A stretch of 64,000 bases of DNA from Cercophora sp. LCS_1 (lineage: Eukaryota; Ascomycota; Sordariomycetes; Sordariales; Lasiosphaeriaceae), in NCBI GenBank assembly GCA_036250225.1, contig JAPZLL010000007.1:372001-436000 (forward strand), given 5' to 3'. The notes below the pieces were generated by a model, which did no database searches, was not told the DNA's origin, and saw only the letters and a program-made list of their open reading frames with translations. Both the position numbers and the translations under genes were made by a program. Shown here piece after piece: positions 50,565 to 60,950 of the stretch (positions within the stretch are counted from its first letter, which is position 1; each line of letters starts with the position of its first letter).

Positions 50565-53561
50565 GGTTACAACCTAGTTCAATCTCGGAAGCTGAGGTGA
50601 GGGTTCGAGGTCTGAGAGCTTTGCGACGAGGGGCAACAGAGTCAGTCTGCTACGCAAGAGGCACAGCCCAACACCTAGAAGACGCGATCTGAGGAAGGGT
50701 CCAAAGGAAGTGGTGGTTGTTTAGTTTTGGGCAACACGGGAGACCACACAAGGTTGCTTGGCTCGACTCTAGCAGGTCAGGTCGTTATCATTTTGTGTCT
50801 TGGCTCCCCAACAGTGCCCCAGAAAAAAAGGAGAAGCGATGGAGGGGCTAAAATTATTCGACCAGGGACCAGCTCTCAATGGCTGATGCGCGATCTCAAG
50901 TGGGTCTCTGCAAATGCGCAACCCGGCCCGTCAGGCACCCAGAACCCCCAGGCTGTCTTTTGCCAGGGGAGCCATACGGTGGCATCCCACCTTGATGTCG
51001 CACCAAATCCTTCAATGTCTCTGGTACATTGTCGCCATCGCAACGGTCAATATCATTCATTTGGACAAACAAGCGATGGAAGCTTCAGACGCCTCTCTTC
51101 ATTTCTCTGCCGCATCGAGCTTCCCATCACCGAAGCAACGCGTAGATCTGAGAGAAGGCACCCTTGGTTTATCGGCTGATGGATACCTGACAAGCGCAGT
51201 TCCGTATGCTCGAGGTCGCCAAGGTTTGGGATGCAGTCTTTGGTGGTCAACAACTTGTATTTCATGACGCGTGAGCACCAGCTGACGAAGATGTCGACCT
51301 CCAAGTTGTCATTCTGCAGCCGCAGACAGGCTAAGCTTCTGTGCATACTTCTGCAGTGCAGTCCCTTTCTGCAGAACGGGCCCCTGGACATTTGTAATGT
51401 GGCACAGAAGTGCACTCCGTATGGTGTTGTTGCTCTGTATGGATATATTATCGCCAACGGCCAGGTGTGGAGACTTACAGCCTCCAGGACGAAATGCGGC
51501 ACTGTTCGGGGCAGGTAACAGCATCTGGCAGGACTCCGTTGACTTGTTTCGGTTTCGTGTCCAAGGCTTCGTTCTGCAAACAACGGGTTTCTGGGAAGAC
51601 CCCATATCAAACAGTACTCTTCTCCATCCGCCAGCCGCCCGGTTTGCGAGGCACAATGGTGATCCTTGATTATTCTGATGGTCTAGCGATTCTAGATCCG
51701 GGTCTGGGCTTGGAGTTGAGGGTCTGGAGGACCTTGGGCATTGGCGAAACGTCCGCTTGCAGGGTTCCCCAAGTCAAACGCCTCGCAGCTCACATTGCAG
51801 GTCACACTAGGTAGATCTTGAGAGTACATAGAGCGTCGTACGACAGAGCCAACGCAGCCTTTCGGTTTGCCGTCACGTCTAGTTGAGACGTCCTCCTTTT
51901 AAGAGGCCAGTCTACCTGAAACGTTACGAAGGGCATCAACGGACTGCGCCGCCGACCTCAGCGGCATCTATTGTTGGCGCTAGCTAGGGTACGCCGCAAT
52001 GACAATGTCGTCATCCACAGTTTCAGATGCTTGACTTTGGACGGAGATAACCGACAACGGTCGGACGACTCCCGCGTGCAACTAACTCGAAACCGCGGGA
52101 TAGCGGGATAGAGATGCTTCCTATGTTGTGCTCAGGGCGGGTGACCACAGACTCATGTTGTCGATATTTTGTGTCCCCCGCCGCTCGAGCACAGCGCCGG
52201 GAATGCCAATGGCGTTGAGATGGATGATCGTGTGCATGTTTTGGATGTTCGTCCTCTGCTTTTCGATCACAGGTTGGGGATCTAGCATCATGCTGCATTT
52301 TACTTTGCCATTGCACACGATTTCCGCCTTTGCTCGACCATGCGTGCAGACCACATGTTGGCCTACATCGGAGACGACAAGGTCCGGTGCTATTTGGCAG
52401 CGTAAAGTCTTGATGGGCTTAGGAACGGGCTATCAGACATTTCGGACATTTTCAGACAGCCGTGCCACCGCAGCTGAAGGTACATTTCCCATCCGGTCGG
52501 CTGATTCGTTGTTGAGTGACACCCTAGTCCAGCCTTTTGCGAATTGACAAGCTGGTGATAAGCATAGCTGTACTCTAGTCGACTCGTTTGTAGAAAAGCC
52601 AAGATCCGTTTGCTTTCAGGGCTCGTTTTGTAAGAATTATGGATTCTACGGGTACGATCTTGGAAGACCCCTAGAACCCCTATTTGCGCCCCTATTTCAA
52701 GTGGGCTGCTTTGATGGAGGTACCAGGTACTTGCAAAATCTGGCAAATCAGCGGGCGGGATTACACTGCGTGTCTCCAGCCAAAATACCCTGCCAATCCG
52801 GCGGGCGAATACGTCCCACGGACGGCTAGTGGGATGTTAGCCTCGTATTGACTGACGCAGCCAGGGGAACCTGACGGAATAATCGCAGGATACCTCTGGT
52901 GCGAAGTTTTGAATGTCGTAAGTTGAGGGCTATCGATAAATTGAGGTGCGGAGATCTGTTGTGAATGTGAAGAGCTAGGGCGAGTTGTCGAAGATCTTGA
53001 CACTCGGATTCTATTCGACTACGTTATCGAACGCCTTGCGAAGGGCTTATGCAGCTTTATTAAGTTTCCTGGTTGTGCCTGGTTCCAATTTCCCAGACGA
53101 AAAAAGTTGATTGGCAACTGGCTCAGCCTCCCAAACCTGGCAGCCCACTCAAAAAATTGCGGCATCCCATGCCGTTGCCTTCCTCTCGCGCCACACTTGT
53201 CAGATCCCGTCCATCTTCCCTTTTCTCCAACACTCCCTTGTTCCCTCCCTACCAGAGTCCTCGACTTCGACGATTCGACCCCTCGACATTCCCAAGGCAC
53301 GCGAATTGTCGCTGCATCTCGACGACAGATTGTATTCGGTTCTTCTTGGGACGATTGCGAGCATCGTTAACTTCGAATACGGGCTCTTCATCCATCGGTC
53401 TCAGCAGGCTTGGCCATCCACTCGTTTGCCTTGATCATTGACATCGTCGCGCATCCGCAACACGACTGCCGACTCCTCCTTCTTTTCGTACTTCGTGCGC
53501 TTCGACCCCTATAAACCTTTAATACTTCCCGACGGCGACCTAGCCGCGTTTTTCTGCCAAA
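50565..53561. other. intergenic between UGM and the transporter (divergent)
   Basis: A 3-kb region between two divergent start codons, so it must hold both promoters. A 185-codon minus-strand frame (51053-51610) and shorter frames at 52121-52746 match nothing I recognise and I do not annotate them. The last 400 bases before 53562 are pyrimidine-rich (CTTC, CCTC runs), typical of a fungal promoter and leader. Confidence 0.55.
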
Positions 53562-54992
53562 ATGGGAGCCGAAGATAAGACTCGGGCCTCGGGCGACTCG
53601 CCCCGAGAGGCCAGCGGCGCGATCCTTCCCACCGTCAATCCTGATGTTGAGAAGGCCCAGCCCGCCAAGTCCTCTGTCCACCCAGCGCTATACGTTGTGT
53701 GAGTTGCCCGGGCATTTTGGAGACAGGACGTGCCTTATCGCGACGCGGTTGGCTGACCTTTTGTGTGAATAGCTGTTGGATTGGCCTCAGTTCTTCGGTC
53801 ATCCTGTTCAACAAATGGATTCTCGACACCCTCAACTTCAGTAAGAGTCACGAAGATTGGGAATTCTTAGACGAAACGCTGAAACGTTCCAGGGTATCCG
53901 GTCATTCTGACTACCTACCACTTGACCTTCGCGACGATTATGACCCAGATTCTCGCTCGGTACACCACCTACCTTGACGGGAGGAAAACTGTCAAGATGA
54001 CTGGTCGTGTCTACCTCCGCGCTATCGTCCCGATTGGTTTCTTCTTCAGCTTGAGCTTGATCTGCGGCAATCTCACCTACCTTTATCTCAGTGTGGCGTT
54101 CATCCAGATGCTCAAGGTCAGTGGAATCCCCGGCCGATGAAATCGGGACATGCACTGATCAAAATAGGCCACGACACCCGTCGCCGTTCTCATCTCCAGC
54201 TGGGCCCTCGGTGTATCCCAGCCCAACTTGAAGGTCTTCCTCAATGTGTCCATCATTGTCGTTGGTGTCATCATTGCCTCGATTGGCGAGATCAAGTTCG
54301 TCTGGATTGGCGTCATCTATCAGATTGGCGGTGTCTGCTTTGAGGCCCTTCGCTTGACCATGGTCCAGCGTCTCTTGAGCTCTGCCGAGTTCAAGATGGA
54401 CCCTCTGGTTTCCCTCTACTATTTCGCGCCTGTCTGTGCGGTCATGAACTTCGTGGTTGCCCTGTTTTGGGAGATCCCCAAGTGCAGCATGGAAGAGGTT
54501 TACCATGTTGGTCTCCTCACGTTGTTCCTGAACGGCCTTTGCGCATTCATGCTCAACGTCTCTGTTGTCATGCTGGTAAGTCTATACTCGAGTCAATTAC
54601 AAATTGGAAATGCTCACAAACTCCACTAGATTGGCAAGACGTCCTCCCTCGTCCTTACCCTCTGCGGTGTTCTCAAGGATGTCATGCTTGTTGTTGCTTC
54701 CATGATCATTTGGGGCACTCAAGTCACCGGCCTTCAGTTCTTCGGCTACAGCATTGCCCTTGGCGGCATGGTATACTACAAGCTCGGTTACGAAGCCATC
54801 AAGGGCTACGCCGGTGAGGCCGGTCGTCAATGGGCCGAGTTCGGCAACAGGCAGCCTGTCCTCCGCCGCGTCGCTGTTATCCTCCTTGCCCTCCTTACCG
54901 TCTTCGTCCTGCTTGGCGGCCTCGCCCCAGCTAGCGGCATTGACCCTAAGGATTATCTGCACGAGGCCAAGTCGAAGATTGGTTTCTCGTAA
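53562..54992 (+). CDS. TPT/DUF250 nucleotide-sugar-type transporter, candidate UDP-Galf transporter
   Basis: Five exons, 53562-53698, 53773-53840, 53893-54116, 54168-54575 and 54630-54992, encode 399 residues. Introns of 74, 52, 51 and 54 nt all have GT...AG ends and keep frame. The product is a polytopic membrane protein of the triose-phosphate transporter family (about ten hydrophobic segments from residue 44 on), with family blocks SSSVILFNKWIL, PVILTTYHLTFATIMTQ, YLSVAFIQMLKATTPVAV, DPLVSLYYFAPVCAVMN and IGKTSSLVLTLCGVLKD. The first 44 residues are hydrophilic and probably cytosolic. Such proteins usually exchange nucleotide sugars across Golgi or ER membranes. Because it lies next to UDP-galactopyranose mutase in divergent orientation, as ugtA/glfB does in Aspergillus, UDP-galactofuranose is the best substrate guess; this step is inference. 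Confidence 0.93.
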
Positions 54993-56004
54993 GCAAGCAA
55001 TCGCGCCCGAAACGACGAAAGTATCATGAGAAAAAAGAACTCTCGATACCCACCCCTATTAAGATATTTAATGGGCGAGCCAGTCTCGTTTTCTTCAGGT
55101 CCCGAGGCATCTGGGCCCGGCGCGTGGGAGATTTTTGAGGGTAACGAAACCACAGGGAAGACATGACAGTTATTTCAGGTACATAGTTGAAGCATTTCCT
55201 CGTTTTTTTCCTTATTCTGTCTGCGGTGTCTTTAATCGGTCATGTCGCGGGGGAGAGCAAGAGATGGGATGGATCATGGCGAAAGATGGAGCTCTCTGCC
55301 CTTTAGACCTTTTACCCCTAATACGCGGTTATTGCAATCATCATAGACAAGACGAGACGCTTTTGGCAGGCTGAGGATGGACACGGGGACACTGTTGTCT
55401 GCCAGGTTGGAGGGATCTGTGGGCGTGTGTACCTGTAGCATTGTGCGAAGATTAGATGTGTATATGACAGCAATTGGATTGGACCAAGTTCGGGGCAGAA
55501 ACCCATGATCAATGTGCTTGACAAAACTTTGGGATTCCATGGTGTGCTGGATTGTTTTGACCTGGTTTGGTGCTACAACACTCATTCCCGAATCACTGAG
55601 TTCGATTGGGAGCAAACTTGGAGAGGTTCCGATGTGCTGCGCCCATTATCGATTCGATTGCGCCAGACACCAGTCCGACCTTTGAAACGAATGTCATGTC
55701 ACAGCCACATAGGGCGAGTCAAGCAATCTGCCCAAAAATCATCTTTCTCCTAGCTGCCCGTAACACGGGGGATATCATTCATTGTGATCCATCCCGAAGT
55801 GCCTCTAGACGCCGTCGAATGCACACGTGGGGGGTTCATGGGAGGTTTTCACGGCCTCCAGAGTACGCCGAAATACGTTTTTCGTCGTTCAATTGCCGTG
55901 AAATTCAGCTAATGTGAGCCTCGGATTTTTTATTCCCAGAGAAATGCTGTATACAGCCCCAGAACCCATTCGCCCCGCCCCAGCCGATTGAGGAAAAAAC
56001 GCGA
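54993..56004. other. intergenic between convergent transporter and RPL27 genes
   Basis: About 1 kb between two 3' ends. No supported gene; it must hold both 3' untranslated regions. Confidence 0.65.
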
Positions 56005-56672
56005 TCAGAACTCTGTGAGATATTGTCAGCCCGTATGTCCGGAGCCCCTCCTTGAAAGATAACGTACTGAGAGGGGTGAAGAACCACCTGTTCTTGCCGC
56101 TGGTGTAACGCTCCTCGAGAACCTTCTTGACAGTCTTCTTGGCATCCTCACGCTGGCTAACCTCCTTGAATGTGTCGTTGGAGACGACGCCCTTGAGGCC
56201 TTCGAGCTCAAGGGTGTAGCGGGTGGGCATGAGATGGTTGTAGTTGATGACCTTGATGAAGGGCTTGACCTTGGAGCGCTTCTCCTGGCGAGTCTTGCTC
56301 ATGCGGCGGGTGATCTTGCTGGGGTAGCGCTCGATGCCAGCGACGAGAGCGTGGCCGTAGGGGTGGCCCTTGGAACCCTGGTCGACGGGCTGGATGATGA
56401 CGACCTGTCCAACACACAGTCAGTACAATCGATTCCGAGTGCCCATCTTGATCTGTGCCATCTGCTTCCTTCCTCCTCTTTCCAGTCGTTCGCCCTCAAC
56501 CCCCGCAATATAATATCGCGAGATTCGATGTTCGGTGACCCCAACCGTTTCCGCCTCCACCCGGAAAATCGTCCAAACTCGAGAATAGGGTTTATTCGTG
56601 ATGGCGTACCTTCTTGCCGGCATAGCGACCCCGGGTAACGAGGCAAACTCGCGATGTCTTGAGGAACTTCAT
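56005..56672 (-). CDS. rpl27: 60S ribosomal protein L27 (eL27)
   Basis: Three exons on the minus strand: 56672-56610, 56404-56068 and 56012-56005, giving 135 residues, the usual eL27 length. It is a structural protein of the large cytosolic ribosomal subunit. The N-terminus MKFLKTSRVCLVTRGRYAGK and the blocks QGSKGHPYGHALVAGIERYP, INYNHLMPTRYT and NRWFFTPL are characteristic of the family. The first intron is 205 nt, far longer than others in the window, as often seen in 5' introns of ribosomal protein genes. The last intron (56067-56013) starts GTACGT, has a GCTGACA branch and ends ACAG. The last exon has just 8 coding bases, supplying the final two residues (Lys completed, Phe) and TGA. Shares a 417-bp divergent promoter with the Nce101 gene. 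Confidence 0.97.
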
Positions 56673-57089
56673 TGTGTCGGCTCTGTTGAATTGGTCGGGT
56701 CAGTGGTAAGATAATGAAAAAGGCACCAAAGTGGTGTGTGCAGTATTCAAAAATTCCGATGGGCTGTAAAACTTACGTGGTTTTCCCTCGGACCTTTGTC
56801 GATGGCTGGCGCAGGAAAATGGAGGATCGGGACCGTGTTGGGAGAGGTCTTTCGCCAAATAATTTCACTTTGTGGGTTGTCAAAATTCGCGTGGGCTGCG
56901 AATGATGGGGAATGATGACTAAGGCTGGCCCGTGCGTGGTCGCGGCTCCCGCTGCGACGCCTGAAGTGGGGCTGACTTGACCCGCAGGTGAATGCTTCAA
57001 TCTCTGGCGTCTGCAGCTTGGAAAACGTCGACGACCACAGCACGTAGACAGCACGTATAACCCCGGAAGAAGCCCGCGACAACTCCAAA
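56673..57089. promoter_or_regulatory. divergent promoter between rpl27 and NCE101
   Basis: 417 bp separate the two start codons and must carry both promoters and leaders. I see no clean TATA box; ribosomal protein promoters usually lack a strong one. Individual factor sites cannot be assigned by eye. Confidence 0.6.
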
Positions 57090-57316
57090 ATGGCGCCACC
57101 GACCTACATTATATCTCGCGTTGCGGACCCGATCTTCGCACTTGCCATCGGTGTGGCTGCAGCGGCGACACGGATCAATCGTGAAGAAAAGGAGAAGGGC
57201 AGAACCACGCAAGAGACAATCGAGTCCGCCCGCCGGTAAGCTGAACCGCGTCTATACTGCCCGTGCTCCTTGAAACTGATAAACCTAGGCGCCTTGGTTT
57301 TGCGAAGAAATCGTAA
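57090..57316 (+). CDS. NCE101: Nce101-like non-classical export protein
   Basis: Two exons, 57090-57235 and 57289-57316, encode 57 residues, near the family's 50-60. The 53-nt intron starts GTAAGC, has a CTGAT branch-like site and ends CTAG; the junction codon is CG|G (Arg). The product is a tiny single-span membrane protein: hydrophobic stretch at about residues 14-26 (DPIFALAIGVAAA) followed by the conserved, strongly charged TRINREEKEKGRTT. The family was named for an effect on non-classical export of a reporter lectin in budding yeast; its molecular function is poorly known. It converges on the TTC36-like gene, whose stop codon is 116 nt downstream. Confidence 0.92.
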
Positions 57317-57432
57317 AGTATGTTCATGCAATATCAAACACGACGTCTCCAACGGACCGACCAATTCGCCAAGCCACCAGACATATTCATCACACATCCC
57401 CAACGAACCCTCATCTCATCCGCTTTACAACT

Positions 57433-58233
57433 TTACTCAAGCGGGAATTGCCCGTACTCCTTTTTCATGGCTTCTCTAACCATCTGACCGCACAACTTTG
57501 CTGTCGGATTCGTACCAACCGCCAACCCCTTTGCTATCTCATTACCATACAACCCACCCCTTGCAAATTCAAGTGAGGCCTGCTCCTCAAAGTCCAGCCC
57601 CGTCCATCTTTCTTCACGTCGACCCGGTGGTACGGAGAGGGTTCCTTGACCCATCAGCTTGGACGTTATGTGGTACATCGCTCCTCGTTGTGTGTGAGCT
57701 TGCGCCAAAGTGCGTGAAGCATTTTGTGACATCCCGAGGTTGCCCCCTTTTGGGGTCAGCAGCGAAATGGCTTGGTCGAGGTCAGACAAAACTGTCAATG
57801 CCATGTCGAGCCTCTCGGTTTCATCAAGCTCTCGCAGCAGCGCTGTCCGTAGTTGTGGAGTATTACCGACTAACAACGAATCGCCGCACAGTCGCCTCAG
57901 CGCTTGCACCCTGTTGTTCCGCGCGCTCGCGTAGTCAGGGTGTTCCTCGATGATTTGCGAAAGTTTGTCAACGCAGCTACGGAAGCCATTGATGAAGGCG
58001 GCACTGGGTGGCTGTGAAGACGGAATGCCGAACTGCTGGGCCTCGAGCTTTTGGAACTCCAGGATGACATCGCGTTCTTTTCTCGCCGTTTTCTCGTAAA
58101 CGGACGGATCTCTAAGGTGGGGGTCTTTGGGGAGCGTGGGGTCGATATAAACCGTGGCCGACGGCTCAGACTCTGGGTCTTTGATTTTCTGGAGGACATC
58201 GATGTCGCGTCTGCTCAAGTCGAGATACGCCAT
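57433..58233 (-). CDS. TTC36-like tetratricopeptide protein
   Basis: Single exon of 266 residues starting at the ATG at 58233 (an in-frame upstream TTG at 58254 is not used as a start in fungi). The match to animal TTC36 is seen in an acidic, low-complexity N-terminus, a TPR core with ASARNNRVQALRRL and LSDLDQAISL, a repeat beginning AHTQRGAMYHI, and the hallmark C-terminal segment NPTAKLCGQMVREAMKKEY (animal TTC36 has an NPYAALCN-type motif there). TPR proteins act as protein-binding scaffolds. In mammals TTC36 is reported to bind 4-hydroxyphenylpyruvate dioxygenase and protect it from turnover. Here the gene for that enzyme is the immediate divergent neighbour. Family assignment is firm; function in this fungus is inference. 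Confidence 0.9.
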   Translation of the reverse strand: MAYLDLSRRDIDVLQKIKDPESEPSATVYIDPTLPKDPHLRDPSVYEKTARKERDVILEFQKLEAQQFGIPSSQPPSAAFINGFRSCVDKLSQIIEEHPDYASARNNRVQALRRLCGDSLLVGNTPQLRTALLRELDETERLDMALTVLSDLDQAISLLTPKGGNLGMSQNASRTLAQAHTQRGAMYHITSKLMGQGTLSVPPGRREERWTGLDFEEQASLEFARGGLYGNEIAKGLAVGTNPTAKLCGQMVREAMKKEYGQFPLE

Positions 58234-59210
58234 TGCAACGACTGGTGTGGGCAACTATACCGGGATCTTACACGATGAGTGAGATGCCGGTGTCAATGTA
58301 GGGACAGTATAAGATTTGGGTTCGGGTGGTACTTGGTGGGAGGAGAGGAGGGTCGCCGGTAGACTTATTTCCCAATCTTGTCTTGCAAGCCCAAGTGTCC
58401 CACAAGTCGCCGTGGGGTGCAGGGAATCGCGGGTCTCACGGGCTTAGTTGGAAGTTATCCGGAAGTCTCGTGATCAATTTCATGCCGTCATGGCAAGGAA
58501 CACGACATTCTCCTCTCCTTGACTTCCCATTGCGGCCAGTGTTTGGCTGGCTGACGGTTGAGCCGAGGGGTGAAGGTTGTCGATAACGGATAAGGGAGAC
58601 GGGGGTGCGGCCCTCGGCTTTGGGCGGCTTTGGGCGGCTTTGGGGGCGATCGGCACCACGGTCTCGTTCCGCCTCTCCCATCCTTCGACAACCGAGCACA
58701 CGCTACACGCTGCAAGCAGAGGACGCCGGACACAACACAACAGTGGGCTCAATTGACTCGATCTCGCAAGGCCTCATGATTAGAGTTCGGCCTATTGGCG
58801 GTCGCCTACGAGCGCGGATGTCGATACCCTAGCCAAATCGCATACAGGGGTTCAGGACGCCCCTTCCGTCCACGCGCTATCGCACCCGCCGTGTCACCGC
58901 TGAGATATCCGATGCCGAACCTTGGACCTACCTAGGTGTGGAACCGGCGTTGGCATGCTCGACCAATTCTCGTTGGCTGGTTTCGAGAAAGGAAGTTTGG
59001 GAGGAGGACGGACAATAAGCATTGTTAAGCCGAGTTCCCCGTGTCCCAGCACAGCGTCATCACGCAAACCCCCGTTCCCCTCTTTCTTCTATATAACCTG
59101 TAGCAACCCGTCAAACCTTGTTGGCGGTATGTCTACCATATCATCCCAAGTTATCATTCCCTCCCAAAATCCTATTTCTGCTCGTCATCCCCAAACATTG
59201 CTGAGTGAGC
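58234..59210. promoter_or_regulatory. shared divergent promoter of TTC36-like gene and HPPD
   Basis: 977 bp between two start codons, with no gene inside. It should hold both promoters. A clear TATATAA lies at 59090-59096 on the plus strand, 114 nt before the HPPD ATG, suggesting a regulated HPPD promoter. A short GC-rich direct repeat of GGGCGGCTTT occurs near 58621-58641. Factor sites cannot be assigned by eye. Confidence 0.65.
59090..59096 (+). promoter_or_regulatory. TATA box of the HPPD gene
   Basis: TATATAA preceded by a CT-rich tract. With transcription starting about 30-60 nt downstream, the leader would be short (about 55-85 nt). This is the clearest core promoter element in the window. 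Confidence 0.6.
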
Positions 59211-60464
59211 ATGTCCCCGTCTGCCATCTCTGAAAGCCAACCATCCCCTGTCGCATATTCTCCCGTCTCGGAGGCTGCGGACTACGCTGTCCAGCCTCCG
59301 GGCAACAACTTCAACGGCTATGATCATGTAACCTGGTACGTCGGCAACGCCAAGCAGGCCGCCGCGTACTACAACAACCTTTTTGGCTTCCAAACTATTG
59401 CCTATCGTGGCCTAGAAACCGGTAGCCGCTACATCGCCTCCTACGTCGTCGCGAACAACGACGTCCGCTTCGTCTTTACCTCTCCAGTTCGGTCAGCCAA
59501 GCACCTCCCGGAAGATGAGCCCATCTCCCCCGAGGATCGTCAGCTCTTAGCCGACATCCACGCCCACCTCGAGAAGCATGGCGACGCCGTAAAGGACGTC
59601 GCCTTTGAAGTCGACAACGTCGACGGCGTCTACGCCAAGGCAGTCGCCGAGGGTGCCGACTCGGTCCAGCCCCCGCTCACTTCAGCGGACAAGCAGCATG
59701 GCTCGGTGCGGACCGCGGTCATCCGCACCTACGGCGATACCACCCACACCCTCATCGCGCGCGGCCGCTACACGGGGCCCTTCCTCCCCGGCTTCCGCGC
59801 CGCGAAGCCCACAACGGCCACAGTCGCCCTGCCGCATGTCCAACTGGCGCGCATCGACCACTGCGTCGGCAACCAGGACTGGAACGAGATGGTCTCGGCC
59901 TGCGCCTTCTACGAGCAGTGCCTCGAGTTCCACCGCTTTTGGTCCGTTGACGACAGCCAGATCTGCACCGAGTTCAGCGCGCTCAACTCAATCGTCATGG
60001 CGAGCGCCAACAACGTGGTCAAGATGCCCATCAACGAGCCGGCGCCGGGCAAGAAAAAGTCGCAGATTGAGGAGTATGTTCTCTTCAACTCGGGCGCCGG
60101 CGTGCAGCACATTGCGCTGCTGACGCCTGATATCATCTCCACCGTAAGCGCCATGCGTGCTCGGGGTGTTGAGTTTATCGCTGTCCCGTCAACGTACTAT
60201 GATACGATGCGCAAGCGGTTGGGTACCGAGAAGAGAAATTGGGAGCTCAAGGAGGACCTAGAGACGATTGAGAGACTCAATATTTTGATCGATTATGATG
60301 AGCAGGGATACCTGCTCCAGCTGTTTACGAAGCCGTTGATGGATCGGCCGACGGTGTTTATTGAGATTATCCAACGGAATCACTTTGATGGCTTTGGGGC
60401 GGGCAATTTCAAGTCTCTGTTTGAGGCGATTGAGCGGGAGCAAGCTGAGCGTGGCAATTTGTAG
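59211..60464 (+). CDS. hpdA: 4-hydroxyphenylpyruvate dioxygenase
   Basis: Single exon of 417 residues, normal for fungal HPPD. The start is the ATG at 59211; the frame is open to a GTG at 59205 that is not credible as a start. The non-haem Fe(II) enzyme turns 4-hydroxyphenylpyruvate plus O2 into homogentisate and CO2 in cytosolic tyrosine and phenylalanine catabolism; homogentisate can also polymerise to pyomelanin. Two glyoxalase-like (vicinal oxygen chelate) domains lie at about 35-180 and 210-390. The metal triad is complete: H217 in RIDHCVGNQ, H300 in GVQHIALLT, E385 in VFIEIIQR. The C-terminal active-site lid FDGFGAGNFKSLFEAIE is intact. No other tyrosine-degradation gene is in the window, so this is not the clustered arrangement known from Aspergillus. 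Its divergent neighbour encodes a TTC36-like protein. Confidence 0.98.
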   Translation: MSPSAISESQPSPVAYSPVSEAADYAVQPPGNNFNGYDHVTWYVGNAKQAAAYYNNLFGFQTIAYRGLETGSRYIASYVVANNDVRFVFTSPVRSAKHLPEDEPISPEDRQLLADIHAHLEKHGDAVKDVAFEVDNVDGVYAKAVAEGADSVQPPLTSADKQHGSVRTAVIRTYGDTTHTLIARGRYTGPFLPGFRAAKPTTATVALPHVQLARIDHCVGNQDWNEMVSACAFYEQCLEFHRFWSVDDSQICTEFSALNSIVMASANNVVKMPINEPAPGKKKSQIEEYVLFNSGAGVQHIALLTPDIISTVSAMRARGVEFIAVPSTYYDTMRKRLGTEKRNWELKEDLETIERLNILIDYDEQGYLLQLFTKPLMDRPTVFIEIIQRNHFDGFGAGNFKSLFEAIEREQAERGNL

Positions 60465-60739
60465 GATGACGGATCTGCATGGGAGGAGCGTTTGGCTTTT
60501 TTGGATACGGGGAAGAAAGAGGAGACGAAGTGAAATAAGACACAATACAGTGTTTTCTTGAGCAAATTTCTTGATCCCCTATTGACCGCCTCATTAGGCA
60601 AGGTATCTTGTGATTCTAGCTGTATGGCCCCTCGATCGCAACAAGTAGCCGCTCTTTTCTCCCCATGTAAGTTCATTTTTGCTCATGCCTGTCGCCACAG
60701 AAGGGACCAAGCACATTGCCGCCGTGACCCCTGCTCGTA

Positions 60740-60785
60740 TGACGCCTGCTTTACCCTCCGATTGTGATGCCTCTTGAGAACGCCG

Positions 60786-60786
<1 letters not shown>
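60740..60786. repeat. 47-nt flank, copy 1, left of the gap
   Basis: Starts TGACGCCTGCTTTACCCTCC and ends at the G run. It recurs at 60843-60889 with only two differences, both A here and T there. Confidence 0.9.
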
Positions 60787-60819
<33 letters not shown>

Positions 60820-60832
60820 CGGGGGGGCGCGG
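60787..60832. repeat. G homopolymer, probably degraded base calling
   Basis: About 33 G, one C, seven G, then CGCGG leading into the Ns. Its length and the adjacent gap point to sequencing failure through a homopolymer rather than true sequence. Confidence 0.8.
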
Positions 60833-60842
60833 NNNNNNNNNN
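60833..60842. other. assembly gap (10 N)
   Basis: Ten consecutive N. The real gap size is unknown. Confidence 0.99.
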
Positions 60843-60889
60843 TGACGCCTGCTTTACCCTCCGTTTGTGTTGCCTCTTGAGAACGCCGC
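60843..60889. repeat. 47-nt flank, copy 2, right of the gap
   Basis: Same sequence as 60740-60786 apart from two substitutions. It is followed by a run of 19 C (60892-60910) and seven A. Confidence 0.9.
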
Positions 60890-60950
60890 AACCCCCCCCC
60901 CCCCCCCCCCAAAAAAATCACCCGAAGATGTACAAGCTTAAACTCCTCTA

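Larger units (their letters stand above)
60465..60950. other. short convergent intergenic spacer with assembly gap
   Basis: Lies between the 3' ends of HPPD and SSL1. Holds both 3' untranslated regions, a 47-nt sequence present twice, a long G run, ten N and a C run. The duplication is probably a mis-join at a homopolymer. Confidence 0.85.

Noticed and set aside
51053..51610. 185-codon minus-strand frame between UGM and the transporter
   Set aside because: Sits in a divergent promoter region, lacks recognisable domains and is overlapped by other open frames.
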